Notes under the pieces: model-generated
What the model saw: only the letters and a program-made list of their open reading frames with translations
Told to the model about the DNA's origin: nothing
Database searches by the model: none
Position numbers and translations under genes: made by a program
In this document: positions 18,871 through 19,821 of the stretch, piece by piece
Position numbering within the stretch: the stretch's first letter is position 1
Layout of the letters: each line of letters opens with the position of its first letter
Assembly (NCBI GenBank): GCA_900642245.1
Contig: CAAAJI010000393.1
Span: 1-19,821, forward strand
Source: Fragilaria radians
Lineage: Eukaryota > Bacillariophyta > Fragilariophyceae > Fragilariales > Fragilariaceae
Direction of reading: 5' to 3'
DNA length: 19,821 bases

Positions 18871-19488
18871 TTAAAGAAACGCGAGTACAAGTAAGGCGAA
18901 TCCGCGAAAACTAACTCTATATTTCTCTGCTACGTCGGGCAATAAATTACTCGTTCGTTTATGGAATGAATGACTTTTCCGTAACGAATCGAAATGCGGT
19001 TATGTCCTCGGGAAAATAAATTACAGTTCGTTTATGGAATGCATGACTTTTTCCTCAAGAGTTGAAAGGAGCTTTGCGACTAGGACGAGGGATCGAAACA
19101 TGTATCATCGTAAATTCACATTTCAGAAGAATCTTAATTAGAAGCAAAAGAATTGTCTTGAGTGCTAAAAAAGTGTGTAAAGATGGTTGACAATCACTAA
19201 TGTGGGAGAACTAAACAGAAGACCACTAAGACATTTTCCAAAAAGCAGTAAGAAAAGAAATCATTACCAATTTGATCATCATAACTTGTGTTTAACGTTC
19301 AGAAAACAAAATGATTAATTCTTCTTTGTATACTATTTTAATGAATTCTGAATACTTTGAGTTTTACATCATATCACCAACCAATGTCCTGCAGGATAAC
19401 AGACAGAAGCTCCATTCATTTCAGGTCTATAAAGATTCTAAATATAAACAAATGCAACTCCCACTTCTGTAATCACCACAATGACCTT
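18871..19488. other. Intergenic region upstream of copy B
   Basis: About 620 bp between the break point of copy B and the stop of the proline-serine repeat gene. The left part is less AT-rich, with CG-containing stretches, and holds the two-unit repeat listed separately. If copy B is still transcribed its promoter must lie here. The right part is AT-rich and should contain the 3' untranslated region of nothing on this strand, because the repeat-protein gene ends at 19489 and reads leftward into it. No piece of the missing ATPase domain was found here. Confidence 0.45.
18941..19054. repeat. Two-unit direct repeat next to the copy B break point
   Basis: A segment of about 40 bases, AATAAATTAC followed by GTTCGTTTATGGAATG and ATGACTTTT, occurs at 18941-18980 and again at 19015-19054, with one indel and a few substitutions. 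The start-to-start distance is 74 bases. It lies about 70 bases beyond the point where copy B similarity ends, so it is either promoter-type DNA brought next to the truncated gene or a local duplication at the rearrangement site. Confidence 0.75.
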
Positions 19489-19821
19489 TTATCCAGGCCT
19501 CCTTAACCCTTGAGTTGGTACGGGTGTTGTAGGTGGTCGTTTTAATTGATTTGTTGGTTGTGGAGTAGTAGACTTTGATACAATAGGCCTTTCCGATGGC
19601 TGCAGTGTCGGTACCAGGGAAGGCACAACGGTGGGTAACAAGGACGGTGTCACAGACGGTTCCACAGATGGCATTACAGATGGCTTGTTTGATGGCATTC
19701 GAGAGGGAGAACTGGATGGAGAATGAGACGGAGAACGAGTAGGAGAAATCGATGGAGACTCAGTTGGTAAAAGGGAGGGAGATATCGATGGACTTGATGA
19801 TGGAGCTAGACTAGGATTAGT
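19489..19821 (-). CDS. C-terminal end of a proline-serine repeat protein (runs off right edge)
   Basis: The frame is open from the right edge of the window to TAA at 19489-19491, about 110 codons with no upstream limit. It is built of four-residue units of the type P-S-x-x (for example PSVMPSVEPSVTPSLLPT), which degenerate toward a Pro/Thr-rich tail ending TPVPTQGLRRPG. Internal Met codons exist (near 19698) but the repeats continue upstream of them, so the start is outside the window. Tracts like this are common in diatom proteins that are secreted or attached to the cell wall, where they act as spacers and probable glycosylation sites. The functional domain, if any, lies beyond the edge. 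Short repeats make this region prone to slippage and to misassembly. Confidence 0.75.
   Translation of the reverse strand, partial: TNPSLAPSSSPSISPSLLPTESPSISPTRSPSHSPSSSPSRMPSNKPSVMPSVEPSVTPSLLPTVVPSLVPTLQPSERPIVSKSTTPQPTNQLKRPPTTPVPTQGLRRPG

Noticed and set aside
18865..18940. An intron acceptor that would join copy B to an upstream ATPase exon
   Set aside because: No AG precedes the point where similarity begins, and no ATPase-domain sequence is found up to the right-hand gene.
1..19821. tRNA, rRNA or CRISPR loci
   Set aside because: I saw no cloverleaf with a typical T-loop, no rRNA-like conserved blocks, and no regularly spaced repeat array.

Overview
The window looks like nuclear DNA of a diatom or a close stramenopile. 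Three things point there. At the right edge is a protein tail of four-residue proline-serine repeats, a style very common in diatom secreted and cell-wall proteins. There is a decayed Ty1/copia retroelement of the type abundant in diatoms. Two copies of a large ATPase plus helical-repeat gene of the AAA_16 'predicted ATPase' type are also present, a family I recall as expanded in diatoms. The DNA is AT-rich, the intact genes lack visible introns, and intact genes use TAA as a normal stop. The genus cannot be named from this sequence.

Layout, left to right. 1-611 (-): N-terminal part of an unidentified, possibly organelle-targeted protein that runs off the left edge. 612-2967: AT-rich DNA with no convincing gene, holding a weak copia-like fragment and a possible solo LTR. 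2968-6123 (+): 'copy A', an almost complete ATPase/helical-repeat gene with two in-frame stop codons and no recognisable Walker A. 6124-7499: intergenic. 7500-11321 (-): a 1,273-residue coiled-coil protein. 11633-12622 (-): a 329-residue protein with a hydrophobic leader and possible SET-like features. 12623-14350: AT-rich, nothing convincing. 14352-14930 (-): copia reverse transcriptase/RNase H remnant. 14931-16327: AT-rich and unassigned. 16328-16558 (-): 'tail C', a broken piece of the last ~80 codons of the ATPase family. 16582-18870 (-): 'copy B', the same gene as A but lacking the whole ATPase half. 18871-19488: intergenic with a two-unit direct repeat. 19489-19821 (-): C-terminal end of the proline-serine repeat protein, running off the right edge.

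The most informative structure is the family of three related pieces. A and B face each other tail to tail across about 10 kb that contains the coiled-coil and SET-like genes, and C sits directly behind B. The C-terminal half is preserved in frame in both A and B, while the ATPase half is damaged in A and absent in B. This can be read as a recently dying gene family or as a helical-repeat module retained without its ATPase. The sequence alone does not decide between them. I found no evidence that the genes here form one pathway.
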